A DNA stretch of 64,000 nucleotides from Gammaproteobacteria bacterium (GTDB lineage: Bacteria; Pseudomonadota; Gammaproteobacteria; JAJFKG01). Shown in pieces: positions 16,949-26,083 of the stretch (the stretch's first letter is position 1; each line of letters opens with the position of its first letter). The notes under the pieces are model-generated. The model saw only the letters and a list, made by a program, of their open reading frames with translations. It did no database searches and had not been told where the DNA came from. Position numbers and translations under genes: made by a program. Where the stretch lies: assembly GCA_021773335.1 (NCBI GenBank), contig JAJFKG010000049.1, positions 18,942-82,941 on the forward strand, written 5' to 3'.

Positions 16949-19516
16949 TTAACTTTTATAGGTGAAATCTTTAGCCTTATTCACCCCGATCTTGAGGGTA
17001 TTAATCTTTTGCTTATTTTTAAACGAACATAAAAATTGCTCTGATATACCGGGTAATAAACGCTGGTTAATCACGTGATCAATTCGTCGGGCACCACTAT
17101 TGCGATGATTAGCCTGCGAAATAATCCTATTCATTACCGCCGGCGAAAATTCAATATGACACTGGTGCTGCTGTAAAGCACGCTGCTGGATCTGCGAAAA
17201 TTTTTGTTTAACAATATTCTTCAATGTTCCAACATCGAGTGGCAAGTAAGGAACTATACTTACCCTGCCAAGAAAGGCTGGCTTAAAATAGGTAAGCAAT
17301 TCTCGTTCTAATTCATCGGGTAAGTGTCGTAATGATTCATCATCACTATCCTGTAATGCCGATAAGGTAACACTACCCAAATTCGACGTCATAATAATCA
17401 ACACATTTTTAAAATCAATAACGCGACCTTCACCATCCATCATAATGCCCTTATCAAATACTTGATAGAATGCCTCTTGTATACTCGGATGGGCTTTTTC
17501 CATTTCATCCAATAAAATGACGCTATAAGGGTTGCGCCGTACGGCCTCGGTAAGAATTCCTCCTTCGCCGTAGCCAACGTATCCAGCTGGTGAGCCAGTT
17601 AACATAGAAAGCTTATGCGGTTCCTTAAATTCAGACATATTGATAATCGTCAAATCTTTTTCACCACCATAAACTAATTTTGCAAGATTAAGTGCGGTTT
17701 CTGTTTTGCCAACACCACTAGTACCAACTAGTAAAAATACACCACGCGGCTTATTGGGATCTTGTAAGCTTGCGTGACTCACCTTTAACTGTTTCGCTAT
17801 GGTATTGATTGCCTGATCTTGACCGAGAATCAAATTATGTAAGCGTGCTTCAAGGTTGATCATGTTTATCGCATCGCCGGCGTTCATATTGCCAACTGGT
17901 ATCCCAGTCCAATCCGATATCACTTTGGCAATAATGTTCGCATCAACACAATCATGAATTAATGGGCATTCTTTTTGTAAAGTTTTCAACACGTTTCGTT
18001 TTTGCACCAACTTTTTCTGGAGGTCACTATCAATATCAAGCTGTGTAGCCAATTTCTTTTTCAGCGTAGCAATATCTCGAATAACCTTTAATTCTTTTTT
18101 CCAGCGTTTGATTAACTTATCTCGTTGCTCATTGTTTTTTTTGGCTTTATTTTCAAGTACGGCAATTTGTTCATTGTGTTTAAGACCTTGCTTTTGCTCT
18201 TGATTGAGCTTATTTAACGTCGCTTGTATACTGGCAGATTCCTTTGTCAAATCTTCAATGCTGGCTGGCGTCGCCGTTTGGCTTAAGTGAACACGTGCAG
18301 CAGCGGTATCTAAGAGACTCATACACTTATCTGGTAAACAGCGTGAAGTAATATAACGTTTGGATAAATTAACAGCCGCACGGATCGCTTCATCCAAAAT
18401 GACCACATTATGATGGCTTTCAAGTGTATCTAATACGCCTCTCATCATTGCTATTGCTACGGATACAGAAGGTTCATCGACTTGCACAAGCTGGAAACGA
18501 CGGTTTAAGGCGCTGTCTTTTTCAAAATATTTTTTATATTCACTCCAGGTAGTTGCGGCAATGGTCTTGAGCTCACCACGGGCTAAAGCAGGCTTGAGCA
18601 AATTCGCCGCATCCCCCTGACCAGCTTGGTTGCCAGCACCAATGAGATTGTGAGCTTCATCAATGAAAAGAATAATAGGAGTCGCTGCATTTTTAACTGC
18701 ATTGATAACCGCTTGCAAGCGTTTCTCAAACTCGCCTTTCACGCCGGCACCAGCCTGCAAACTGGCTAAATCCAAATTGTATATGCTTGTATTCATGAGT
18801 TCGGGTGGCACATCATTAGCGACAATCCGTAATGCCAACCCTTCAACAATAGCTGTTTTACCAACCCCAGCCTCGCCAACTAAAAGAGGATTATTCTGTT
18901 TGCGCCGTGTTAACACATCGATCATTTGTCGAACTTCAACATGACGTCCAATAATAGGATCAATTTTATTTTGCTTAGCCAATAAGGTTAAGTTAGTAGC
19001 AAACTTATCCAGTGGGCCTTGTGCATCACTTGTAGTTTCTCCAGCATCATTTTTCTGATCTTCACGAACAAAGTCAGCCAAACGTTGTAGAGAGACTTTT
19101 TCTAAACCGCCTGGCAGTGGCATTACCGGGTATTGCTGTTGTGCAATTCCTATTAATGTGTAAATAAGGATTGGTAAATTAATTTTCTTGGCGCTGAACT
19201 CTAATGATGCCTGCATCCAAGCCTCTTTAAGGCATTGCACCAACAATTGTGATAACCCTGGCGCTTGTTGGCTCCCAGACTTAAACTTATCAAGTCTGGC
19301 TTGTAGTGACGATGCTAAAGTTGCCTGTTCAAGCTGACAATGTGCTATTAATGCCATAAAATTTTTATCCGCCTGGCGCAAACAAACAACAAGAAAATGT
19401 TCAATCTCAACATAGTAATGTGTTTGATTCATAGCACCAGCAATAGATTCCTCAAGCGTAGCTATGGCAGTCGCATCTAACTTTTTAGTGAGCAATTCTA
19501 AGTTTAATTCGGTCAT
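16949..19516 (-). CDS. clpV: T6SS sheath-recycling AAA+ ATPase ClpV (TssH)
   Basis: An 855-residue ClpB-type double AAA+ ATPase. Order: ClpN-like N-domain; first AAA module with Walker A GEAGVGKT and Walker B ILFIDEAH; a long Lys-rich coiled-coil middle domain; second AAA module with GTSGVGKTETALNL and VILLDEMEKAHP; C-terminal small domain. The second motif is SGVGKT where ClpB often has TGVGKT. It disassembles contracted TssBC sheath. The ATG at 19516 has AGGAG 7 bases upstream and overlaps the tssG stop by 4 bases. It lies inside a core T6SS operon, which separates it from housekeeping ClpB. Confidence 0.95.
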   Translation of the reverse strand: MTELNLELLTKKLDATAIATLEESIAGAMNQTHYYVEIEHFLVVCLRQADKNFMALIAHCQLEQATLASSLQARLDKFKSGSQQAPGLSQLLVQCLKEAWMQASLEFSAKKINLPILIYTLIGIAQQQYPVMPLPGGLEKVSLQRLADFVREDQKNDAGETTSDAQGPLDKFATNLTLLAKQNKIDPIIGRHVEVRQMIDVLTRRKQNNPLLVGEAGVGKTAIVEGLALRIVANDVPPELMNTSIYNLDLASLQAGAGVKGEFEKRLQAVINAVKNAATPIILFIDEAHNLIGAGNQAGQGDAANLLKPALARGELKTIAATTWSEYKKYFEKDSALNRRFQLVQVDEPSVSVAIAMMRGVLDTLESHHNVVILDEAIRAAVNLSKRYITSRCLPDKCMSLLDTAAARVHLSQTATPASIEDLTKESASIQATLNKLNQEQKQGLKHNEQIAVLENKAKKNNEQRDKLIKRWKKELKVIRDIATLKKKLATQLDIDSDLQKKLVQKRNVLKTLQKECPLIHDCVDANIIAKVISDWTGIPVGNMNAGDAINMINLEARLHNLILGQDQAINTIAKQLKVSHASLQDPNKPRGVFLLVGTSGVGKTETALNLAKLVYGGEKDLTIINMSEFKEPHKLSMLTGSPAGYVGYGEGGILTEAVRRNPYSVILLDEMEKAHPSIQEAFYQVFDKGIMMDGEGRVIDFKNVLIIMTSNLGSVTLSALQDSDDESLRHLPDELERELLTYFKPAFLGRVSIVPYLPLDVGTLKNIVKQKFSQIQQRALQQHQCHIEFSPAVMNRIISQANHRNSGARRIDHVINQRLLPGISEQFLCSFKNKQKINTLKIGVNKAKDFTYKS

Positions 19517-20448
19517 CGCTGATCTCCTACTAGTGTAATTGACGTTATCGCCTGAGTTGATGCTTGCGCAAAGCACCACGCATTACGACCAAGAATGGCA
19601 TTTTTTTCATTTGCAAGACGACAATAGATAGATTCATCCGCATATAATTTGATTTGTATATCAAAGCTTAATACATCACCTATGTACAACCTAGTTACTT
19701 CACTGATTGCTTTTAAGTATGCTTTATCTAGAATAATCTTCTGAAATTGGCTGGATTTAACTGAACCAATTGTTATTTTTATTTTATTAGCCTTTGTTTT
19801 ATATCTATCGCCTAATACTGTATTGCGCCCAAGCTGACAATTTTGTCCATCACCAACGCAACCAGGCAATTTCGTCAAATTTTCATTACTTATCGTCAGG
19901 TACGAGATTTCATTTTCCATAATAGTCACAGGTAAAGAAAAATAAGTGGCTAACAAATACTGCAAACCCATTGCAGTCCGGGTTTTCGTAAAGAATATCT
20001 GACTATAATAAGCAAAACTGTTCCTCGGCAATGGCGTAGAACAAGAGCTGTATGGTGAGTAACCCGCCAAGCTCAATAGAGTATCAGTTAAGATATTTCT
20101 CTCATCAATATTTTTGTGGGAGTAATTGTATTTACTATACACATCATATAATAACCAAAGGCTTCGATCATGAAAGATGTCCAAAAAAGCTTTAAACGCA
20201 AATTCTTTTTTATGAATCTGATGCAAAACACGCTCAGTATAATGTTGAGGCAATGCACCATCTATACCGATCAAACTCGGCATTTGTGAATATAAAAACC
20301 AAGTCCCTTGAGACGCTTCAAGGTTGCTAACATCCTGTTCTGCAAATTCCAAGTTAGGTTCAACACACAGACGCAATTGCTTGCGGTTAATTTTTTTGAA
20401 CGTTAACAGATAATGTATATATTCAAAAAAATTTTTCTTCTTAATCAT
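19513..20448 (-). CDS. tssG: T6SS baseplate protein TssG
   Basis: A 311-residue TssG (ImpH/VasB). An N-terminal SLAF-like segment is replaced by a divergent FEYIHYLLTFKK start. FLYSQMPSLIGIDGALPQHYTERVL fits the conserved FGLFGPnGpLPlhlTEy region, and FLDIFHDRSLWLLYDVYSKYN fits the FlDiFnHRlislfYrAW block. It joins TssE, F and K in the baseplate wedge. It overlaps tssF by 4 bases and clpV by 4 bases. Divergence is moderate, but both position and motifs agree. Confidence 0.9.
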   Translation of the reverse strand: MIKKKNFFEYIHYLLTFKKINRKQLRLCVEPNLEFAEQDVSNLEASQGTWFLYSQMPSLIGIDGALPQHYTERVLHQIHKKEFAFKAFLDIFHDRSLWLLYDVYSKYNYSHKNIDERNILTDTLLSLAGYSPYSSCSTPLPRNSFAYYSQIFFTKTRTAMGLQYLLATYFSLPVTIMENEISYLTISNENLTKLPGCVGDGQNCQLGRNTVLGDRYKTKANKIKITIGSVKSSQFQKIILDKAYLKAISEVTRLYIGDVLSFDIQIKLYADESIYCRLANEKNAILGRNAWCFAQASTQAITSITLVGDQR

Positions 20449-22187
20449 ATTAAACTCCGCAGACCAATCCTAGCAGGCCAGGCATATAGTGTTTTATGAA
20501 ATTGATCAGTAGTAAAAATAAGCTTAGTAAAATGATTTAATGTCGATGAAGTCGCTATAAAACGCTCTAATATATTACCGAAAATCAAGATCTCGTGAGG
20601 CTGCTCTTCCTCTGTTTTGAGATCAACAATAATCTCTAAACCTTGACAAAACAGATCGATCGGATCTTCAGGCAAACAGGCTTGTGTGCGTCTAACCTCA
20701 ATCGCGTTTATTGATTCAAAATAACGTTGCACTTCGCTATTATTTGCAACATTATATAAAGACAGCGTCTCACGTAAAACGCTGCCATCTTTTACGCCAA
20801 CACCCAGTTTTTGTCCACATAAATGTGAGACCAGCTTCCAATGAAGCTCTTGCGTCATCACCTCTGTTAGATAACTTGTCGGCGCGATCAACCAGGTTAA
20901 ATTTTCTTCGATTGCGGGGCCATTTAACACTTTTAGCTGTGAAATATTTTTTTTAAAATACAAATCACGAGGCAGATTTGCATTAGTACAACGCACGTCT
21001 ACGCAAAGCGTCCAATCTTGTTGTGCCAGTATATGCGAATCCTGATGCACCAAAGCAATATGAGAATCACCATCTCGATCGTAAATTTGCCAATAATTTT
21101 CGCTATCTGACTCATGATGAGTTAAACCAAAAAGTGGTTTGTAATGTATTTTCTCATTATAAGGCGATACTGCAGTAACGCGTTTGACATCATAGATATT
21201 TTGTTCACCCACATCGACTCTGCTATTTGCTGTTAGCAAATACTCTGAACTATCTGCTTCGAGATTTATGGGTTCAGCCAATTGTGAAAATAGATTCACA
21301 ATTGGCACACAACCTAACTTGAAATTATCGCCACTGATCGACTGCTTCAATAATGAAATACTTTCCTTTAAAGAAAAAATTATACTGAAGTTATTTTTGA
21401 TCGTTTTAAAGTTTTCGCACTGAAGATTACACAGCTCAAAAAACAAAAATTTATTGGGAAAAACACAATACTCGCTCAATAGCTGGCTGGGACTATAATC
21501 GACACCATCACTAAGGAATAGAGATTCCTCTTTTGAAAAACCCACATTGCTTATATAGTCATCGCTTAACGTTGTGATTACATCCTCTCCAGACTTTACA
21601 GTAAAACCAGCGGCTTTTGCGGTAATAAGCCCATATAAAAAGTTTGTGACACTACCCTCTCCATGCAAAAAAAATCTTAACTTATCTATCTTTAAATCAC
21701 CGATTGCCATATTTTTGTTTGTACAATTTATTTCAACTTTCAATTCGCTTGGGCTGATAAAACTCGCCGCCTTAACTTCTAGCGGCCACACAGTCGTTGG
21801 ATAAATAGACTTAAAATAGCAATTCTTTGATTCTGAATTACCCATAGCCAATGTCGTTCCTCTTTCTACCTTGATGCCATAATCTTGATTATCATGCGCG
21901 GGAAATTGAATTATTCCCATTGATGGAACTGGCTTCTGATAGTGTGGATAAAGCACACTGCATAGCGCCTTTATACTATTAGGAATTTCATCATCTAGTT
22001 GCTTTTGTATACGCGCGTTTAGGAAGGCCATCCCCTCTAGCAAACGCTCAATATGCGGATCTGCAACTTCATGCTCGGCCATACCTAATTTTCCAGCGAT
22101 AGAGGAATATTTTTTAGCAAAATCTTTTGCCAAATTATTTATCGCATGTAGCTCTTGGGCATAATAATCTTTAAGCTTTTTACTCAT
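20445..22187 (-). CDS. tssF: T6SS baseplate protein TssF
   Basis: A 580-residue TssF (ImpG/VasA). The N-terminus carries the family signature DYYAQELHAINNLAKDFAKKY and then DPHIERLLEGMAFLNARIQKQLDDEIP. The C-terminal part holds the usual FCQGLEIIV and RFIATSSTLNHFTKL blocks. It is the wedge component that binds TssG. The gene overlaps tssE by 8 bases and tssG by 4 bases, so the order E-F-G is translationally coupled. Length is close to normal. Confidence 0.95.
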   Translation of the reverse strand: MSKKLKDYYAQELHAINNLAKDFAKKYSSIAGKLGMAEHEVADPHIERLLEGMAFLNARIQKQLDDEIPNSIKALCSVLYPHYQKPVPSMGIIQFPAHDNQDYGIKVERGTTLAMGNSESKNCYFKSIYPTTVWPLEVKAASFISPSELKVEINCTNKNMAIGDLKIDKLRFFLHGEGSVTNFLYGLITAKAAGFTVKSGEDVITTLSDDYISNVGFSKEESLFLSDGVDYSPSQLLSEYCVFPNKFLFFELCNLQCENFKTIKNNFSIIFSLKESISLLKQSISGDNFKLGCVPIVNLFSQLAEPINLEADSSEYLLTANSRVDVGEQNIYDVKRVTAVSPYNEKIHYKPLFGLTHHESDSENYWQIYDRDGDSHIALVHQDSHILAQQDWTLCVDVRCTNANLPRDLYFKKNISQLKVLNGPAIEENLTWLIAPTSYLTEVMTQELHWKLVSHLCGQKLGVGVKDGSVLRETLSLYNVANNSEVQRYFESINAIEVRRTQACLPEDPIDLFCQGLEIIVDLKTEEEQPHEILIFGNILERFIATSSTLNHFTKLIFTTDQFHKTLYAWPARIGLRSLI

Positions 22188-22632
22188 ATTTCATACCTTT
22201 AATTTTGAAGCGTGCGCTAGAGGTTTCAAGTTGTGATTCAAGTCTCACTGGAATACTTGCCTGATTGCTATGAAACATAGCCTTAATATGCATAACAACT
22301 AAATGTTTTCTTTGCACATTGATTTGAGGATCCAACTTCACACTAACAGCTTGCAAACGCGGCTCGAATTGCTTAATCGTATTTTCAACTTCATCCGCTA
22401 ACTCTTGTTGATCAGCTTCAGATTCGGGCCGAAATTGACTAAAATCAGGTAAACCATACTGCAATAAATTTGGTACTAGGCACCTATAGTCTTCATCTAA
22501 ACAGCGTCGCGTATTCAGCAAATTTTGTATATCTTCTTTTATCTGCTCAAGATCAAACGTATTCAAACCAGCACCGTTTGTTTCGTTTATTAGAACTGAT
22601 AGTGAACTATTACTCTTGGCGTTTTGCATCAT
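22180..22632 (-). CDS. tssE: T6SS gp25-like baseplate protein TssE
   Basis: A 150-residue gp25-like protein. DLEQIKEDIQNLLNTRR matches the conserved start of the gp25 domain, LLQYGLPDFSQF matches its central YGLPDl motif, and the Glu-containing IKQFEPRLQAVSVKL helix and strand follow. It seeds sheath assembly on the baseplate. It is the first gene of the minus arm; AAGGTAAG lies before the double ATG. The short Ser-rich N-terminus is not conserved. Confidence 0.93.
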   Translation of the reverse strand: MMQNAKSNSSLSVLINETNGAGLNTFDLEQIKEDIQNLLNTRRCLDEDYRCLVPNLLQYGLPDFSQFRPESEADQQELADEVENTIKQFEPRLQAVSVKLDPQINVQRKHLVVMHIKAMFHSNQASIPVRLESQLETSSARFKIKGMKYE

Positions 22633-22891
22633 GGTTGCTTACCTTGTTAATCAACCCCATCTACTATAGTTGCGAAACATTGCTAAATGATGTCAGCCAA
22701 TGTTTTTTTGTATCAAAAAAACTGTGTGTAATAACAAAACCACCCAAAATTGAAAAAATACAGACACAATCTAGTGCTACGCTTGCCCATAAACAATCAG
22801 CGCAAACCTATGGCGATTGTTTTACTGACAGCACTTGGCGTCTAGCCAAACTGTTAATAATCTACCAACACAGACGAAAGGAGAATATGCC
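22633..22891. promoter_or_regulatory. Divergent intergenic region between the two T6SS arms
   Basis: A 259-bp AT-rich region from which both T6SS arms start (tssE leftward, hcp rightward). It must contain both promoters. I do not see a convincing sigma-54 (-24/-12) site or a paired -35/-10 of good quality. GAAAGGAG just before the hcp start is a strong ribosome-binding site. Confidence 0.55.
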
Positions 22892-23386
22892 ATGAGTCAA
22901 GAATATGATTGCGAAATTGACATTGATGGTAAAAAACTTGGTGACTCTAAACGTAAGGGCTATGAAGGTCAAATTAAAGCACGCGTTTCAACGCCTGCAC
23001 AATTTACGCATAGCTCAGGTAAAGAGGTCGTTGGCGTCGCTAATAGTCAATTATATATTGATGACGTCCATATCCAAGGTGTCATTCAAAATATGGGTAA
23101 CTTACGTACAGCAGCAGGCTTAGGTAAAAACACCAAAATGAAAAAAGTGGTTATTACCCGCCTGGCTAAACTAGAAGGCCAGCCACAGGATCAAGTTACG
23201 CAAACAATCACATTGCAAAATGCAACATTTAAGGAGTTAGTGAGTGACGATCACAGTAATCAATTCAGCGCAGTAGTGGATTATGAAGAGATTGAAATCA
23301 AGGATATTCAAATTAAGCAAGACGGCACCATCGGGTCGCCCATTGTTAACTCTTATAACCGCCTAACCAATGTAATGAATGCATAG
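22892..23386 (+). CDS. hcp: T6SS tube protein Hcp (TssD)
   Basis: A 164-residue Hcp. The start MSQEYDCEIDIDGKKLGDSKRKG resembles Hcp N-termini, and the KKVVITRLAK...TITLQNATFKELVSDD and VDYEEIEIKDI segments are characteristic. The ATG at 22892 is chosen because AAAGGAG precedes it; an upstream in-frame extension is not family-like. It hexamerises into the inner tube. It opens the plus arm and is followed by a large hairpin in the spacer to tssJ, fitting high expression relative to the rest of the arm. Confidence 0.93.
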   Translation: MSQEYDCEIDIDGKKLGDSKRKGYEGQIKARVSTPAQFTHSSGKEVVGVANSQLYIDDVHIQGVIQNMGNLRTAAGLGKNTKMKKVVITRLAKLEGQPQDQVTQTITLQNATFKELVSDDHSNQFSAVVDYEEIEIKDIQIKQDGTIGSPIVNSYNRLTNVMNA

Positions 23387-23415
23387 GTTAGTGTGATATG
23401 CAGACTGAATACTTA

Positions 23416-23464
23416 CCCGCACAAGGTGTATCTGCCTATCGTTGCTAGATATGCCTGGTGCGGG
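23416..23464 (+). repeat. Stem-loop in the hcp 3' spacer
   Basis: An imperfect 18-bp stem (CCCGCAC...GTGCGGG at its base, continuing through AGG and ATCT) closes a 13-base loop, 30 bp after the hcp stop. No U-run follows, so it is more likely a 3'-end stabiliser or processing site than a full terminator. It could let hcp mRNA accumulate above tssJ-M. Confidence 0.5.
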
Positions 23465-23590
23465 AAAGTGCTTGTGCTGAAACAAGCCGAATCAGACAGA
23501 AACAAAACACATACAAACGGATGCATTAGCGCAATCAAACAATAACATTTCATCACTATGATGTACTGAGTTTATAGCCAAGGGGAGCGA

Positions 23591-24058
23591 ATGATGAAGA
23601 CGAGATACCGACATACTTTAAAGTTTATCATCGTATTAATTTTCTTATTCACTTTGTCTGCTTGCACAACCATGCGCCATATGTTTACCACCCCTGAAGC
23701 GGTCATTACATTGAAAACCGATAGCAAATTAAATACCACCCATTCAGGGAATTCACTACCACTAAAAGTCTCTCTCTACCAACTAAGTAGTACCCAGCTA
23801 GTTGATGCCAAAATGCAAAACCAAACAACCATGGCGATTAATAACAATTTACAAAAAACATTTACTCTCTATCCAAGACAAGTAGAGAAAATCACGTGGA
23901 AATTACAAAAAAATACGACAGTCATTGCCGTTGTTTCTAAATTTCACCGCCTGAACGAAGCAAATTGGCGAGTATTTATCCCTGTCGACCCGAAACAAGG
24001 TAAAAACGTTATTAATATCAAATTTGTCGCAAACCAAGTCTATGTAAGGAAATTATAA
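23591..24058 (+). CDS. tssJ: T6SS outer-membrane lipoprotein TssJ
   Basis: A 155-residue lipoprotein. A signal peptide with hydrophobic core IIVLIFLFTL ends in a LSAC lipobox (Cys at residue 25). The rest is a transthyretin-like beta sandwich in which PLKVSLYQLSS and INIKFVANQVYV match TssJ ends. It anchors TssM to the outer membrane. AAGGGGAG lies before a double ATG. Its stop overlaps the tssK start (TAATG). Confidence 0.9.
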   Translation: MMKTRYRHTLKFIIVLIFLFTLSACTTMRHMFTTPEAVITLKTDSKLNTTHSGNSLPLKVSLYQLSSTQLVDAKMQNQTTMAINNNLQKTFTLYPRQVEKITWKLQKNTTVIAVVSKFHRLNEANWRVFIPVDPKQGKNVINIKFVANQVYVRKL

Positions 24059-25398
24059 TGCTACACCAAGAAAAAAGAGTCGTATGGACTGAAGGAATGC
24101 TATTAAAACCACAACAGTTTCAACAGATGGAACAATATCTCGAATGGTATACTAACATACAATTACATAATAATTACGAAGACCGCTGGGGACTGTCACA
24201 ACTCACTATAGAGGAGCAATACTTCCCTATGCAACGCTTTGGCATTAGCCAGGCGAGTGGCATTTTTCCAGATGGCACGCCTTTTAAAATCAACAGTGGT
24301 AATTCAACCCCCTTATTGCTTGATGTTCCGGAAAATACGAGTGATAAGATAATCTATTTGGCGCTCGCCCTGCAAAAGGACGGCATCCCACTCATTGATA
24401 TGCAATCCCAAGCAAACACATCAGGTACTCGATTTAGAGCTACGCAATTACCACTCGCAGACAATACAGTCACTAGCGGCATGCCAACGCCTATCAACCT
24501 TGCTATTCCTAAATTGCATCTTCTGCTGGAAGGAATGGATTGTAGTCAATACGCAACCATTCCTATTGCCAAAATTAAAACCCTATCAGAAGAAAAGGGT
24601 ATCACCCTCGATAAAACCTTTATCCCCCCATTACTCAATTGCCAAGCTGATCTGACATTATCGGCGCTGGTTTATGAAACATTTTCTCTGCTAGCTCAAC
24701 GTAGCAAAGCACTTTCACAGCGCATATTGGCCCCCAGCAGCAATACTGTCGCCGACATGCGTGAGTTTTTATTACTGCAAATAATCAATCGTAACACGCC
24801 TTTATTTGCACATTTCGCAAAATGTGCAAACTTACATCCTAAAATGTTTTATCAAAATCTCATCCAACTGGTTGGTGAACTAGAGACGTTTAATGACGAA
24901 AAAGCACCTGACGCGTATTTGGATGAGTATTGCCATAATAGTTTAGCCACAACTTTTTCCGCCCTAATGCAAAAATTACGTATTTCTCTCAATCAAATCT
25001 TGGACCATCGAGCGCAACTGATTGAGCTTTTGGAAAATAATCCCGGAATCCACATAGGCGCCGTGCACGATCAAAGCCTCATGCATAGTGCCGATTTTAT
25101 CCTAGCCGTGCGCGCAGACATGGCAGAAAAACGGCTGCAAAAAGAGTTTATTGCGCAATGTAAGGTGGCCCCTATCGATAAAATAAATGCATTCGTAGAA
25201 GCACAAGTCCCGGGCATACGCCTGCGTTCATTATCAGTCGCACCACCACAAATACCATACCACGCTGGTTTCACTTACTATCGTTTAGACGACTCACACG
25301 ATTTGTGGCAACAAACAAAACAGTCCGGTGGTGTCGCCCTGCATGTCGGTGGCATATTCGAGAATTTACAACTTGAACTTTGGGCAATTAAGAGGTGA
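24058..25398 (+). CDS. tssK: T6SS baseplate-membrane connector TssK
   Basis: A 446-residue TssK (ImpJ/VasE). The N-terminal VVWTEGMLLKPQQFQQMEQYLEWY block is the family hallmark. A mid segment FLLLQIINRNTPLFAHFA and the C-terminal LSVAPPQIPYHAGFTYYRLD...LWQQTKQSGGVALHVGGIF match the neck and head domains. It links the TssEFG baseplate to the TssJLM membrane complex. It is coupled to tssJ by one-base overlap and precedes tssL by 3 bp. Confidence 0.95.
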   Translation: MLHQEKRVVWTEGMLLKPQQFQQMEQYLEWYTNIQLHNNYEDRWGLSQLTIEEQYFPMQRFGISQASGIFPDGTPFKINSGNSTPLLLDVPENTSDKIIYLALALQKDGIPLIDMQSQANTSGTRFRATQLPLADNTVTSGMPTPINLAIPKLHLLLEGMDCSQYATIPIAKIKTLSEEKGITLDKTFIPPLLNCQADLTLSALVYETFSLLAQRSKALSQRILAPSSNTVADMREFLLLQIINRNTPLFAHFAKCANLHPKMFYQNLIQLVGELETFNDEKAPDAYLDEYCHNSLATTFSALMQKLRISLNQILDHRAQLIELLENNPGIHIGAVHDQSLMHSADFILAVRADMAEKRLQKEFIAQCKVAPIDKINAFVEAQVPGIRLRSLSVAPPQIPYHAGFTYYRLDDSHDLWQQTKQSGGVALHVGGIFENLQLELWAIKR

Positions 25399-25401
25399 GC
25401 C

Positions 25402-26073
25402 ATGTCATTAACCTATAATACTAATCCAATTGTGACTGCATCTATTGATATATTCTTATATACCGATCTGATTAATTCATCAATGGAGATTGATGAAGTG
25501 CGTAATACGCTGACCAATCAAGTTGACAACTTCAAGCACGCTTTGTCGGCAAGCATTAAGGAGCATGATTACATCCAAAACATAACCTATTTATTATGTT
25601 GTGTTCTTGATGAATTCATATTAACGAGTGAGTGGGGACGAAATCATTACTGGGCTTCCAACACACTATTAAGTCGGTTTTACCACGACACCAGAGGTGG
25701 AAGAGATTTTTTTACGCTGCTACAAGCACACATGAATAGCCCTGCGCAACATATCGACGCTTTAGAATTTATATTAATGTGTATTAACATTGGGTTTCAT
25801 GGAAAATTCTTGTTAATGTCCGATGGTGACTTGAAACTCAAACGTCTCAAGTCTGATCTATATCACATCGTAAAACAACATAAACCGCAACCAGAAAAGC
25901 CGTCTAAACTGGCGCATAGGATAAAACGCCACAAGCCTAAAACGAAACACCTGCACCTTAAACTCTTTATAGGCTGCGCAATACTTGCCGGCATTATTTT
26001 TTCAATCTCGACAATTTTACTCAACCAACAGGTTAATCTAGCGCTTGCCACTACTCAACAAGTCAGCGTTTAA
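25402..26073 (+). CDS. tssL: T6SS inner-membrane protein TssL (DotU/IcmH-like)
   Basis: A 223-residue DotU-family protein. The cytoplasmic helical domain has YLLCCVLDEFILTSEWGRNHYWASNTLLSRFYHDTRGGRDFF, which matches the conserved LDExv-T-WG...W--SLL--FH---GGe-FF block. A single C-terminal membrane helix (about 193-210) is followed by a short periplasmic tail. No peptidoglycan-binding (OmpA-like) extension is present. It pairs with TssM in the membrane complex. The short gap to tssM (10 bp) supports co-translation. Confidence 0.93.
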   Translation: MSLTYNTNPIVTASIDIFLYTDLINSSMEIDEVRNTLTNQVDNFKHALSASIKEHDYIQNITYLLCCVLDEFILTSEWGRNHYWASNTLLSRFYHDTRGGRDFFTLLQAHMNSPAQHIDALEFILMCINIGFHGKFLLMSDGDLKLKRLKSDLYHIVKQHKPQPEKPSKLAHRIKRHKPKTKHLHLKLFIGCAILAGIIFSISTILLNQQVNLALATTQQVSV

Positions 26074-26083
26074 GGGGAATGTT

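Noticed and set aside
22633..22891. Sigma-54 promoter for the T6SS
   Set aside because: TGGC-type strings occur, but none has the GC element at the required -12 spacing.
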